From an uncultured Lachnospiraceae bacterium (lineage in GTDB: Bacteria; Bacillota; Clostridia; Lachnospirales; Lachnospiraceae): a DNA stretch of 20,372 nucleotides. Below, piece by piece: positions 1-6,816 of this stretch. The position numbers and the translations under genes are program-made. How positions within the stretch are numbered: the stretch's first letter is position 1; each line of letters begins with the position of its first letter. The stretch covers positions 1 to 20,372 of the forward strand of contig OMRF01000051.1 of the NCBI GenBank assembly GCA_900313435.1, given 5' to 3'. The notes under the pieces were generated by a model, which made no database searches, had not been told where the DNA came from, and was given only the letters and a program-made list of their open reading frames with translations.

Positions 1-232
1 CTCAAAAAACGATGGAAAGCCCAAAATGAAGCCGTCCCTTCCTTCTAATAACGGTCAGCTTTCCCTTTTCTCCCTTGAAAATAATCAGGGTTACATCATG
101 ACAGAAAACGAAAAGCGTTCCATTGACATGGTCAAAGCTTTAAAGATAGATGAGATAACTCCCGTAGACGCGCTTAACAGGCTTTTTGAATTAAAGAAAC
201 TTTTGGATTTGGAAGAAAATGGAAGAAAATAG
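1..232 (+). CDS. mutS: DNA mismatch repair protein MutS, C-terminal tail (5' truncated by window)
   Basis: The frame is open from base 2 and ends at a TAG at 230-232, so only about 76 C-terminal residues are visible. MutS recognises mismatches as a dimer and signals to MutL with ATP. The visible part is the flexible linker and the end of the protein. It contains QLSLF, a textbook sliding-clamp (beta clamp) binding pentapeptide, at about bases 55-69. This is followed by a charged segment ending in a helix (LKIDEITPVDALNRLFELKK) typical of the last helix of MutS. The last codons overlap the mutL start by 14 bases, which implies translational coupling. The ATPase and mismatch-binding domains lie outside the window, so identification depends on the tail motif and on mutL being next door. 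The ATG at base 26 is internal and not a gene start. Confidence 0.9.
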   Translation, partial: SKNDGKPKMKPSLPSNNGQLSLFSLENNQGYIMTENEKRSIDMVKALKIDEITPVDALNRLFELKKLLDLEENGRK

Positions 233-2054
233 AAAGATCAGACTCCTTTCAAAGGAGACCATAGACAAGATCGCTGCCGGAGAGGTGGTAGAGCGTCCCT
301 CCTCTGTAGTAAAGGAGCTTGTGGAGAATTCCATAGATTCCGGCGCGAAGAATATCACCGTCGAATGGAAGGACGGAGGCATTAGCTATATCCGGGTAAC
401 GGATGACGGCTGCGGTATCGAAAAAGGAGAGCTGAAAAACGCCTTTTTACGCCACTCGACATCAAAGCTCATTTCAGCAGATGAGCTCTTATCAATAAGC
501 ACCTTAGGCTTTCGGGGCGAAGCTCTCTCCTCAATAGCCGCGGTCTCAAAGACAGAGGTTTTTTCAAAGACAAAAGAATTAGTCCTCGGTGCGCATTACA
601 GTATCGAGGGAGGAAGTGAGATAGTCTGTGAAGACTCAGCCTGCCCCGACGGCACCAGCGTGTTCGTCCGGCAGCTCTTTTACAACACTCCCGCAAGGAG
701 AAAGTTCTTAAAATCCCCAATGACAGAGGGAAATTATATAAATGAAGTCGTCTCAAGGATAGCACTTTCACATCCCGATATATCCTTTTCACTGAAGGCA
801 GGAGGGAACGACAGATTTTTCACTTCCGGAAACGGAAGTCTTCTTGATGCGATCTACAGGATCGAAGGAAAGAGCGTGGCATCTGACCTTATCAAGATAT
901 CACACAGGGAAAATGAGACAGGATGCTTTGGTTTTTTAGGGCGGGAACCTCTTGAGCGTGCCAACAGAGCAAAGGAGATCTTCTTTGTGAACAAGCGCTC
1001 CATCAGTTCAAAGCTTCTTTCAAAAGCTGCTGAGGATGCATGTCAGGGCTATCTCATGCTGCACCGTTATCCCTATATCATTCTTTTCATAGATATTGAC
1101 GAAGCTCTTGTGGATGTGAACGTGCATCCCAGAAAGGCAGAGGTCCGCTTTGGTGATGAAGGAAAGGTTTATAACGCAGTATACAACGCTGTGAAAGAAG
1201 CTATAAGCTCGATCGAGGACATATCCCCTGTAAAACTCTTTTCGATCGAAGCCTCCTCCATAGACGAAGCCGCTCCCATAGAAGATAAACCTAGGATAGA
1301 AGAGAAGGCTCAAACAAAAGAGGAGACTCCCACAGAAGAAAAGGCTCCAGAAGTCTTTGAAGAGAAGCGTTTTGCCGAATACAAGGAAAGGCTTCTTGCC
1401 CAGGAGCGGCCTCTTTCTTTTTCGGAAAGTGAAAAGGACAGGCAGATATCTTTTGTTTCTTCCGAGGCAAGAAAGGAGCATAGGATAATAGGACAGATCT
1501 TTAAAACCTATTGGATCGTCGAGTATGACAATGATGTTTACCTCCTCGACCAGCATGCCGCCCATGAAAAGGTACTCTATGAAAGGACGATGCGGCTTCT
1601 TGAAAAGAGGGAGGTCTCTTCTCAGAACCTTAATCCTCCCATCGTGATCTCCCTTTCTCCTGTCGAGGAGGATATACTTTCGACCTGTCAGGAGGCCTTT
1701 GAAAGTATTGGCTTTCAGATCGAACCCTTCGGCGGCTCGGAGGTAAGGCTTACAGCCGTGCCTTCAAATATGTTTGAGGTAGACCCTAAGGAGCTTTTCA
1801 TCAGTACTCTTTCCGGTCTTTCCTCTGCTGAAGGAAAAGCCGTTGACGAGACCGTACTCATCAGGGTCGCGACCATGTCCTGCAAGGCCGCTATCAAAGG
1901 CAATACCGTTATTTCGGAGACTGAAGCCAGGGCTCTTATCGATGAACTCCTTCTTCTCGAAAATCCTTATCATTGTCCTCACGGACGACCTGTAATGATC
2001 AGGCTCTCCAAAGAAGAGCTTGACAAGCGCTTCAACAGGATAGTGAACGTATGA
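219..2054 (+). CDS. mutL: DNA mismatch repair endonuclease MutL
   Basis: 611 aa, a normal length for MutL. It is the ATP-dependent match-maker of mismatch repair and, in bacteria without MutH, the strand-nicking enzyme. The N-terminal GHKL ATPase shows KELVENSIDSGA (E33, N37), DDGCGI (62-67), RHSTSKL, LGFRGEALSSI and NTPARRKFL. A linker at about residues 340-415 is rich in Glu/Lys and poorly conserved. The C-terminal dimerisation/nuclease domain carries DQHAAHEKVLYE (444-455), the metal-binding endonuclease motif DQHA(X)2E(X)4E. It also has SCKAAIKGN and CPHGRP (586-591), so the nicking activity should be intact. QNLNPPI may correspond to the clamp-binding site reported in Bacillus MutL. The start overlaps mutS by 14 bases and the stop overlaps miaA by 4 (ATGA). 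Confidence 0.97.
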   Translation: MEENRKIRLLSKETIDKIAAGEVVERPSSVVKELVENSIDSGAKNITVEWKDGGISYIRVTDDGCGIEKGELKNAFLRHSTSKLISADELLSISTLGFRGEALSSIAAVSKTEVFSKTKELVLGAHYSIEGGSEIVCEDSACPDGTSVFVRQLFYNTPARRKFLKSPMTEGNYINEVVSRIALSHPDISFSLKAGGNDRFFTSGNGSLLDAIYRIEGKSVASDLIKISHRENETGCFGFLGREPLERANRAKEIFFVNKRSISSKLLSKAAEDACQGYLMLHRYPYIILFIDIDEALVDVNVHPRKAEVRFGDEGKVYNAVYNAVKEAISSIEDISPVKLFSIEASSIDEAAPIEDKPRIEEKAQTKEETPTEEKAPEVFEEKRFAEYKERLLAQERPLSFSESEKDRQISFVSSEARKEHRIIGQIFKTYWIVEYDNDVYLLDQHAAHEKVLYERTMRLLEKREVSSQNLNPPIVISLSPVEEDILSTCQEAFESIGFQIEPFGGSEVRLTAVPSNMFEVDPKELFISTLSGLSSAEGKAVDETVLIRVATMSCKAAIKGNTVISETEARALIDELLLLENPYHCPHGRPVMIRLSKEELDKRFNRIVNV

Positions 2055-3004
2055 ATGAAAACAGTCTCATCGTGATAGCCGGTCCCACGGGGATAGGGAA
2101 GAGCGCTCTTGCGATCTCGCTCTGCAAAAAGATAAACGGAGCCGTGATCTCAGCCGATTCAATGCAGGTATATAAGGGTCTTGATATAGGAACTGCAAAG
2201 ATCAAAGAGAGTGAAAAAGAAGGTGTTCCCCATTTCATGATCGATGTGGCTTCTCCCGGCGAAGAATATTCAGCCGCCCGCTACAAGGAGGATGCGAAAA
2301 AAAGCATAGAGTATTGCCGGAAGAACTCCCTTATCCCTGTGCTCTGCGGCGGTACCGGCTTTTATATTAACGCGGTCCTCTATGATACGGAATTTCCGGG
2401 GGAAAATACTGATAACGATCATTCAGCATATCTTGACGACTATCTCAAAAAGAACGGAAAAAGCGCTTTTCATGAGCTTTTGAAGGAGTGCGACGAAAAG
2501 TCTTATTCTCTCATACACGAAAACAATGTAAAGCGCGTTAAAAGAGCGCTTATGTTCTACCATGAAAACGGCTTTCCAATATCCGCTCATAATGATTCTG
2601 AGCATCTGAACAAAAAAAGCCCCTATGATTATTCATTTTTTATAATGACAGATGACAGAGCGGCAATGTATGAGAGGATAGATAAGAGAGTTGATAAGAT
2701 GATGGAGGAAGGCCTCTATGCTGAAGTAAAAAGTCTTTACTTAAGCGGGTTTCGCCAGGACGATAATTCAATGCTCGCGCTTTCCTACAGGCAGCTCATG
2801 GATGCGATCGAGGGAAAATGCACACTGGATGAGGCCATAGAACGGATCAAGAAAGAGACCCGCCATTATGCCAAACGGCAGATGACGTGGTTCCTCCGAC
2901 AGTCTCCTTCGGATTCTGTCATGATAGACACTGCGCTTTTCTCCCATGACATAGAACGGGAAACCGAATTTGTCATTGACTGCATAAACAAAAAAGAAGG
3001 GTAA
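2051..3004 (+). CDS. miaA: tRNA dimethylallyltransferase MiaA
   Basis: 317 aa, the usual size. The enzyme transfers a dimethylallyl group from DMAPP to N6 of A37 in tRNAs that read codons starting with U, the first step toward ms2i6A. A P-loop GPTGIGKS spans residues 11-18. SADSMQVYKGLDIGTAK follows from residue 34 (Asp and Gln positions for tRNA/DMAPP contact), and GGTGFYI begins at residue 100. The C-terminal half has LSYRQLM, EAIERIKKETRHYAKRQMTWF, the conserved family signature before the end. The ATG overlaps the mutL stop, so it is translationally coupled in a mutS-mutL-miaA unit, an order common in Clostridia. Nothing is missing. Confidence 0.97.
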   Translation: MNENSLIVIAGPTGIGKSALAISLCKKINGAVISADSMQVYKGLDIGTAKIKESEKEGVPHFMIDVASPGEEYSAARYKEDAKKSIEYCRKNSLIPVLCGGTGFYINAVLYDTEFPGENTDNDHSAYLDDYLKKNGKSAFHELLKECDEKSYSLIHENNVKRVKRALMFYHENGFPISAHNDSEHLNKKSPYDYSFFIMTDDRAAMYERIDKRVDKMMEEGLYAEVKSLYLSGFRQDDNSMLALSYRQLMDAIEGKCTLDEAIERIKKETRHYAKRQMTWFLRQSPSDSVMIDTALFSHDIERETEFVIDCINKKEG

Positions 3005-3008
3005 GCTG

Positions 3009-4337
3009 ATGGGTATTGATGAAAACAATTTTCTTGACTACAAGAGCTTTGGTATAGATGAGAATGTCATTTCCTTCGGGAAACTGGTTGAAGGCTCTCT
3101 GACGGAGCGTTTTGATGCCATCGAGAGCATCGCGGAAAAAAACTCTCTTAAGGTGCTTTACGCAATGCAGAAAAACCGCGTGAGTACTGAATGCTTTTCA
3201 ATGAGCACGGGCTATGGTTACAATGACTACGGGAGAGATACGCTTGAAAAGGTTTACAGGGACGTATTCTCCGAGTTTCAGGATCCGGATAAAGAGAAAT
3301 ATGATGCCCTGGTCCGACCTCAGATCACCTGCGGGACTCATGCCCTTGCCCTTGCCCTGATTTCAAACTTAAGACCGGGCGATGAGCTCTTTTCTCCGGT
3401 GGGGCAGCCCTATGACACGCTGCTCAACGTGATAGGCATCAATCCTTCAAAAGGCTCTCTTATGGAGTACGGGATAAGCTACAGCGAGTCACCTCTTATA
3501 GACGGGAGGTACTTTGACTTTGAAGACATCAAACAAAAGCTTAATGAAAAGACGGCTCTTGTTACGATCCAGCGTTCGAGAGGTTATGCTGCAAGAAAGA
3601 CTCTGACGGTCGACGAGATAGGACAGCTGATCTCTTTCATCAAAGGCATAAAGCCTGACGTTAAGATAATGGTTGATAACTGCTACGGAGAGTTCACCGA
3701 GCTTCACGAGCCCCTTTTCGTTGGAGCGGATCTTCTCGTGGGATCACTCATAAAAAATCCCGGCGGCGGTCTTGCTCCTGTAGGCGGCTATCTCGTGGGC
3801 AGAAAGGATATGATAGAAAATGCAGCCTTCCGTCTTACCTCTCCTGGGTTGGGGAAGGAGGTCGGGGCCTCCCTCGATATGACAAGATCCTTCATGCAAG
3901 GCTTTTTCTTATCCCCGGAGATCACTAAGAACGCGATGAAAACGGCGGTGTTCGCAGGGAATTGTTTCTCACGTCTCGGTTTTCACGTTTCACCGGATGA
4001 TAACGAACAAAGAAGTGATATCATTGAATCCATAGACCTTAAGACCAGGGAGGCTCTCATTGCCTTCTGCGAAGGGATACAGGCTGCAGCGCCGGTAGAT
4101 TCCTTCGTCATTCCGGAGCCTTCGTACATGCCCGGCTATGCTGATGATGTGATAATGGCCGCCGGCGCCTTCGTTCAGGGCTCTTCGATAGAACTGTCCG
4201 CGGACGGGCCTTTAAGAGATCCTTTCAGGGTCTTTCTACAGGGTGGTCTTACATGGCCGCAAGGTAAGCTCGGAGTACTTATGGCGCTTCAAAAAATGTA
4301 TGAGCGCGACCTTTACGATAAGTCGCTGTTGTGCTAA
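3009..4337 (+). CDS. PLP-dependent YnbB / 'aluminium resistance' family lyase (methionine gamma-lyase-like)
   Basis: 442 aa, fold-type I PLP enzyme of the Met_gamma_lyase (YnbB, aluminium resistance) family. The substrate in vivo is not established for most members. Recognisable signatures are MSTGYGYNDYGRDTLEKVY, RPQITCGTHALALAL, DELFSPVGQPYDTL, RSRGYAARKTLT and VDNCYGEFTE (Asp/Asn contact the cofactor). The likely Schiff-base lysine is K249 in GSLIKNPGGG, followed by PVGGYLVG. It starts four bases after the miaA stop and is probably cotranscribed with it; this pairing with miaA is frequent in Firmicutes. A plausible role is C-S lyase or amino-acid catabolism, but that is family inference only. 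I am sure of the family and unsure of the reaction. Confidence 0.9.
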   Translation: MGIDENNFLDYKSFGIDENVISFGKLVEGSLTERFDAIESIAEKNSLKVLYAMQKNRVSTECFSMSTGYGYNDYGRDTLEKVYRDVFSEFQDPDKEKYDALVRPQITCGTHALALALISNLRPGDELFSPVGQPYDTLLNVIGINPSKGSLMEYGISYSESPLIDGRYFDFEDIKQKLNEKTALVTIQRSRGYAARKTLTVDEIGQLISFIKGIKPDVKIMVDNCYGEFTELHEPLFVGADLLVGSLIKNPGGGLAPVGGYLVGRKDMIENAAFRLTSPGLGKEVGASLDMTRSFMQGFFLSPEITKNAMKTAVFAGNCFSRLGFHVSPDDNEQRSDIIESIDLKTREALIAFCEGIQAAAPVDSFVIPEPSYMPGYADDVIMAAGAFVQGSSIELSADGPLRDPFRVFLQGGLTWPQGKLGVLMALQKMYERDLYDKSLLC

Positions 4338-4382
4338 ACTTCACAATGATTTTTTGTGATTATCTGAAATAGAGGAGTTAAA

Positions 4383-5396
4383 ATGCAAAACGGCTTTGGC
4401 ATTGACATGGGAACCGGGAATCTGAAGATCTTTGACAGATCAAAGGGGATTGTCACCGCCGAAAAAAACACCATAGCCATAGTCGGCAAAAACCGTATGT
4501 ATGCTTATGGGGATGAGGCCTATTCCATGTATGAGAAGGCCCCCGAAGCCATAAACGTTTCATTTCCCATAGTGAACGGGGTTATTGCCGATTTTGACAA
4601 TATGCAGACTATGCTGCTTTCAATGCTTGACGAAAAACTCTCTGCCCACGTCAAGGGCGCTGACATCGTCATAGCAGTACCTACCGACATCACGGAGGTT
4701 GAGAAAAAAGCCTTCTATGATATCTTCGCAAAGACAAAGATCAAGGCAAGATGCATCCTTCTCTGCGAAAAACCGCTTGCGGACGCACTCGGCATAGGTC
4801 TCGACATATCAAAGCCTACGGGTATAATGACGGTTGACATGGGAGCGGATACAACGGAGATCTCCGTCATATCCCTTGGAGGAATCGTTCTCTCGAACCT
4901 CATCCCCTTCGGCGGGAACAAGCTTGACGAATCCATAGTCACTTATCTCAAGAGAAAATTCAATCTTATTATCGGTATGAAGACCGCGAAGGAACTTAAG
5001 GAAACTATAGGAAGCGCGATGCCCGAACGAAAGGATCAGATGACGGTAGTCGGACGTGATGTGGTTTCAGGGCTCCCCATAGAGATGTCCCTGAATTCCG
5101 ATATCATTTATGAGGCGATAAAGGATGACCTTACCTCCATCTCAAACTCCATCAGGATGATCCTTGAAAAGGTACCTCCTGAGCTGGCGAAGGACATAGT
5201 CCACTCCGGAATCTATCTTACGGGAGGAAGCTCAAGCATAGACAGGGTGTCCGAGTTCGTAAAGTCGATCACGAACATCGTCGTTAATATTGCGCCGGAA
5301 GGGAGCCTCACCGCAGCGATGGGCCTCGGAAAGGTAATTACCGAAGAGGATTGCAGGCGGTATGGCTATGGCATCAGTTCAAGGATATTCCGGTAA
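4383..5396 (+). CDS. mreB: MreB/Mbl-type actin-like cell shape protein (divergent)
   Basis: 337 aa, full MreB length. MreB filaments organise the lateral wall-synthesis machinery under the membrane. Order with mreC-mreD-PBP2-rodA makes the role clear, and the typical core is present: VPTDITEVEKKAFYD, VISLGGIVLSN, GRDVVSGLP, GIYLTGGSSSIDRV. The nucleotide site is unusual. The phosphate-1 loop reads GIDMGTGNLKIF where GIDLGTANTLVY is usual. The phosphate-2 loop reads VDMGADTTE instead of VDIGGGTTE, and EEPMAAA is replaced by EKPLADA. It may therefore be a slow or altered ATPase, or a second MreB family member. A clear Shine-Dalgarno (GAGGAG, 4372-4377) lies 5 bases before the ATG. The 45 bases upstream hold only a short hairpin (TCACAA/TTGTGA) and no convincing promoter. 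Confidence 0.9.
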   Translation: MQNGFGIDMGTGNLKIFDRSKGIVTAEKNTIAIVGKNRMYAYGDEAYSMYEKAPEAINVSFPIVNGVIADFDNMQTMLLSMLDEKLSAHVKGADIVIAVPTDITEVEKKAFYDIFAKTKIKARCILLCEKPLADALGIGLDISKPTGIMTVDMGADTTEISVISLGGIVLSNLIPFGGNKLDESIVTYLKRKFNLIIGMKTAKELKETIGSAMPERKDQMTVVGRDVVSGLPIEMSLNSDIIYEAIKDDLTSISNSIRMILEKVPPELAKDIVHSGIYLTGGSSSIDRVSEFVKSITNIVVNIAPEGSLTAAMGLGKVITEEDCRRYGYGISSRIFR

Positions 5397-5410
5397 GAAG
5401 GATTAGATAA

Positions 5411-6280
5411 ATGCCTGTAAAGAAGAAAAATCCGATTCCCATACAATACATACTTTTCATCCTGACGGCCATATGTGTATTGCTGCTTTTCTTTTCATAT
5501 GCCTCGGGATTTTCGGGCGGAGTCCTCACTGAGGCTGCCGCTCGTATTTTCGTGCCAATGGAAAAAGGCATCACCTATGTGGCGGATGGAATAAAAGAGA
5601 GTGTCAGCGAGCGAAAATCAAAAGAGGCTCTTCAGGAGGAAAATGAAGCGCTCCGGCTCGAAGTCAACTCTCTTCGGGAGGAGCTTTCGAAGGATCAGCT
5701 TGATCAGGCCGAGCTTGAACGATTAAGGAATCTGATGGCTCTCAAGGATACCTATTCTAATTACGAGACCACCGGAGCCCATGTGATAGCAAGGGGGCAG
5801 AACAACTGGTTTTCATCCTTTACCATCGACAAGGGAAAAGCGGATGGGATAGAAGTTGATATGAACGTGCTTTCCTCAAAGGGACTTTGCGGAATAGTTA
5901 CGGAAACCGGCGATCATTTCGCAACTGTGAGAACGATAGTAGACGACACCTCAAATGTAAGCGGAATGGTCGTTACCACACAGGACATCCTCATTGTCTC
6001 CGGAAACCTGAAGGTGATGAATGAAAGCCAGATGATCAACTTCTCTGGTCTTGTTGATATGGAGGATGCCGTAAAGCAAGGTGATCCCGTTGTTACAAGC
6101 AGCCTCTCGGACAAATTTGTTCCTGGTCTACTGGTAGGTTATCTTACTGAGATCAATGAAGATCAGAACAGACTCACAAAGTCAGGAAAGATCACTCCTG
6201 TATCTGATTTCAGACATATTTCCGAGGTTCTCGTGATCCTCCAGAAAAAGGAAACACCTAAAGAGGGTGAGGTTAAATGA
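5411..6280 (+). CDS. mreC: Rod shape-determining protein MreC
   Basis: 289 aa. MreC links cytoplasmic MreB to extracellular wall enzymes and activates PBP2/RodA. One N-terminal membrane segment spans about residues 9-32 (IQYILFILTAICVLLLFF). A coiled coil follows at about 60-110, heptad-rich and dominated by Glu, Leu, Arg and Lys, with EALQEENEALRLEVNSLREE as its core. The rest is the extracellular double beta-barrel, with GQNNWFSSFTIDKGKADGI and MNVLSSKGLCGIVTETGDHFATVRTI matching the family pattern. A Shine-Dalgarno GAAGGA lies just before the start. The stop overlaps mreD by 4 bases (ATGA), so the two are coupled. Confidence 0.95.
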   Translation: MPVKKKNPIPIQYILFILTAICVLLLFFSYASGFSGGVLTEAAARIFVPMEKGITYVADGIKESVSERKSKEALQEENEALRLEVNSLREELSKDQLDQAELERLRNLMALKDTYSNYETTGAHVIARGQNNWFSSFTIDKGKADGIEVDMNVLSSKGLCGIVTETGDHFATVRTIVDDTSNVSGMVVTTQDILIVSGNLKVMNESQMINFSGLVDMEDAVKQGDPVVTSSLSDKFVPGLLVGYLTEINEDQNRLTKSGKITPVSDFRHISEVLVILQKKETPKEGEVK

Positions 6281-6816
6281 GCTCCCTTCGTCACATTTTA
6301 AAGAAAGTACTGATAACCGCAGGTCTTATCGCCCTTGTATTTCTTCTTCAGGAATCGGTATTTCCGCACCTTGCTCTTGGCGGGATCACTCCAAACTGTA
6401 TCATCATCCTTGTCTGCTTTGCAGGCTTTTCGAGCGGGGCCTTGGAGGGTATGCTGGTTGGCTTTTTTTCCGGAATACTCCTTGATCTCATGCACGGACA
6501 GTGGTTCGGGATGTACGCCCTCATTTATCTCTACATAGGTTTTTTGAACGGTGCGTTAAGGAAATTCTTCTTTGGAGAGGATCTGAAACTCCCCCTGCTC
6601 TTTACGGGGCTTTCAGACATAATTTACGGCTTTATCATCTATTTTTTCATATTCTTCACGAGGCAAAAGACCGACGCGCTATTTTATATCAAGAGCATCA
6701 TAATCCCGGAGGCAGTATATACAATGCTCGTCACTATAGCTCTGTATGTGCCGCTGCTTTTGATATACAGATTCATGGCAAAACAGAAACAAAGGGAGAC
6801 AAAGATAATTGTCTGA
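6277..6816 (+). CDS. mreD: Rod shape-determining protein MreD
   Basis: 179 aa, an integral membrane protein with five or six hydrophobic helices and very few charged residues. MreD is a membrane partner of MreC in the elongasome. Typical family features are an early LQESVFPHL segment, TPNCIIILVCFAGF, then the conserved glycine-rich GMLVGFFSGILLDLMHG, the best MreD signature. Sequence conservation in MreD is low, so position between mreC and PBP2 carries much of the call. It overlaps mreC by 4 bases and its last codons overlap the PBP2 start by 8 bases. Confidence 0.93.
   Translation: MSSLRHILKKVLITAGLIALVFLLQESVFPHLALGGITPNCIIILVCFAGFSSGALEGMLVGFFSGILLDLMHGQWFGMYALIYLYIGFLNGALRKFFFGEDLKLPLLFTGLSDIIYGFIIYFFIFFTRQKTDALFYIKSIIIPEAVYTMLVTIALYVPLLLIYRFMAKQKQRETKIIV

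Noticed and set aside
1020..1565. 181-codon open frame on the minus strand inside mutL
   Set aside because: It lies opposite the conserved MutL linker and nuclease domain, its composition follows from the plus-strand codons, and it shows no motif.
4341..4359. Small inverted repeat TCACAA/TTGTGA before mreB as terminator or operator
   Set aside because: Only 6 pairs, AT-rich, no U tract and no promoter elements at proper spacing; it could easily be chance.
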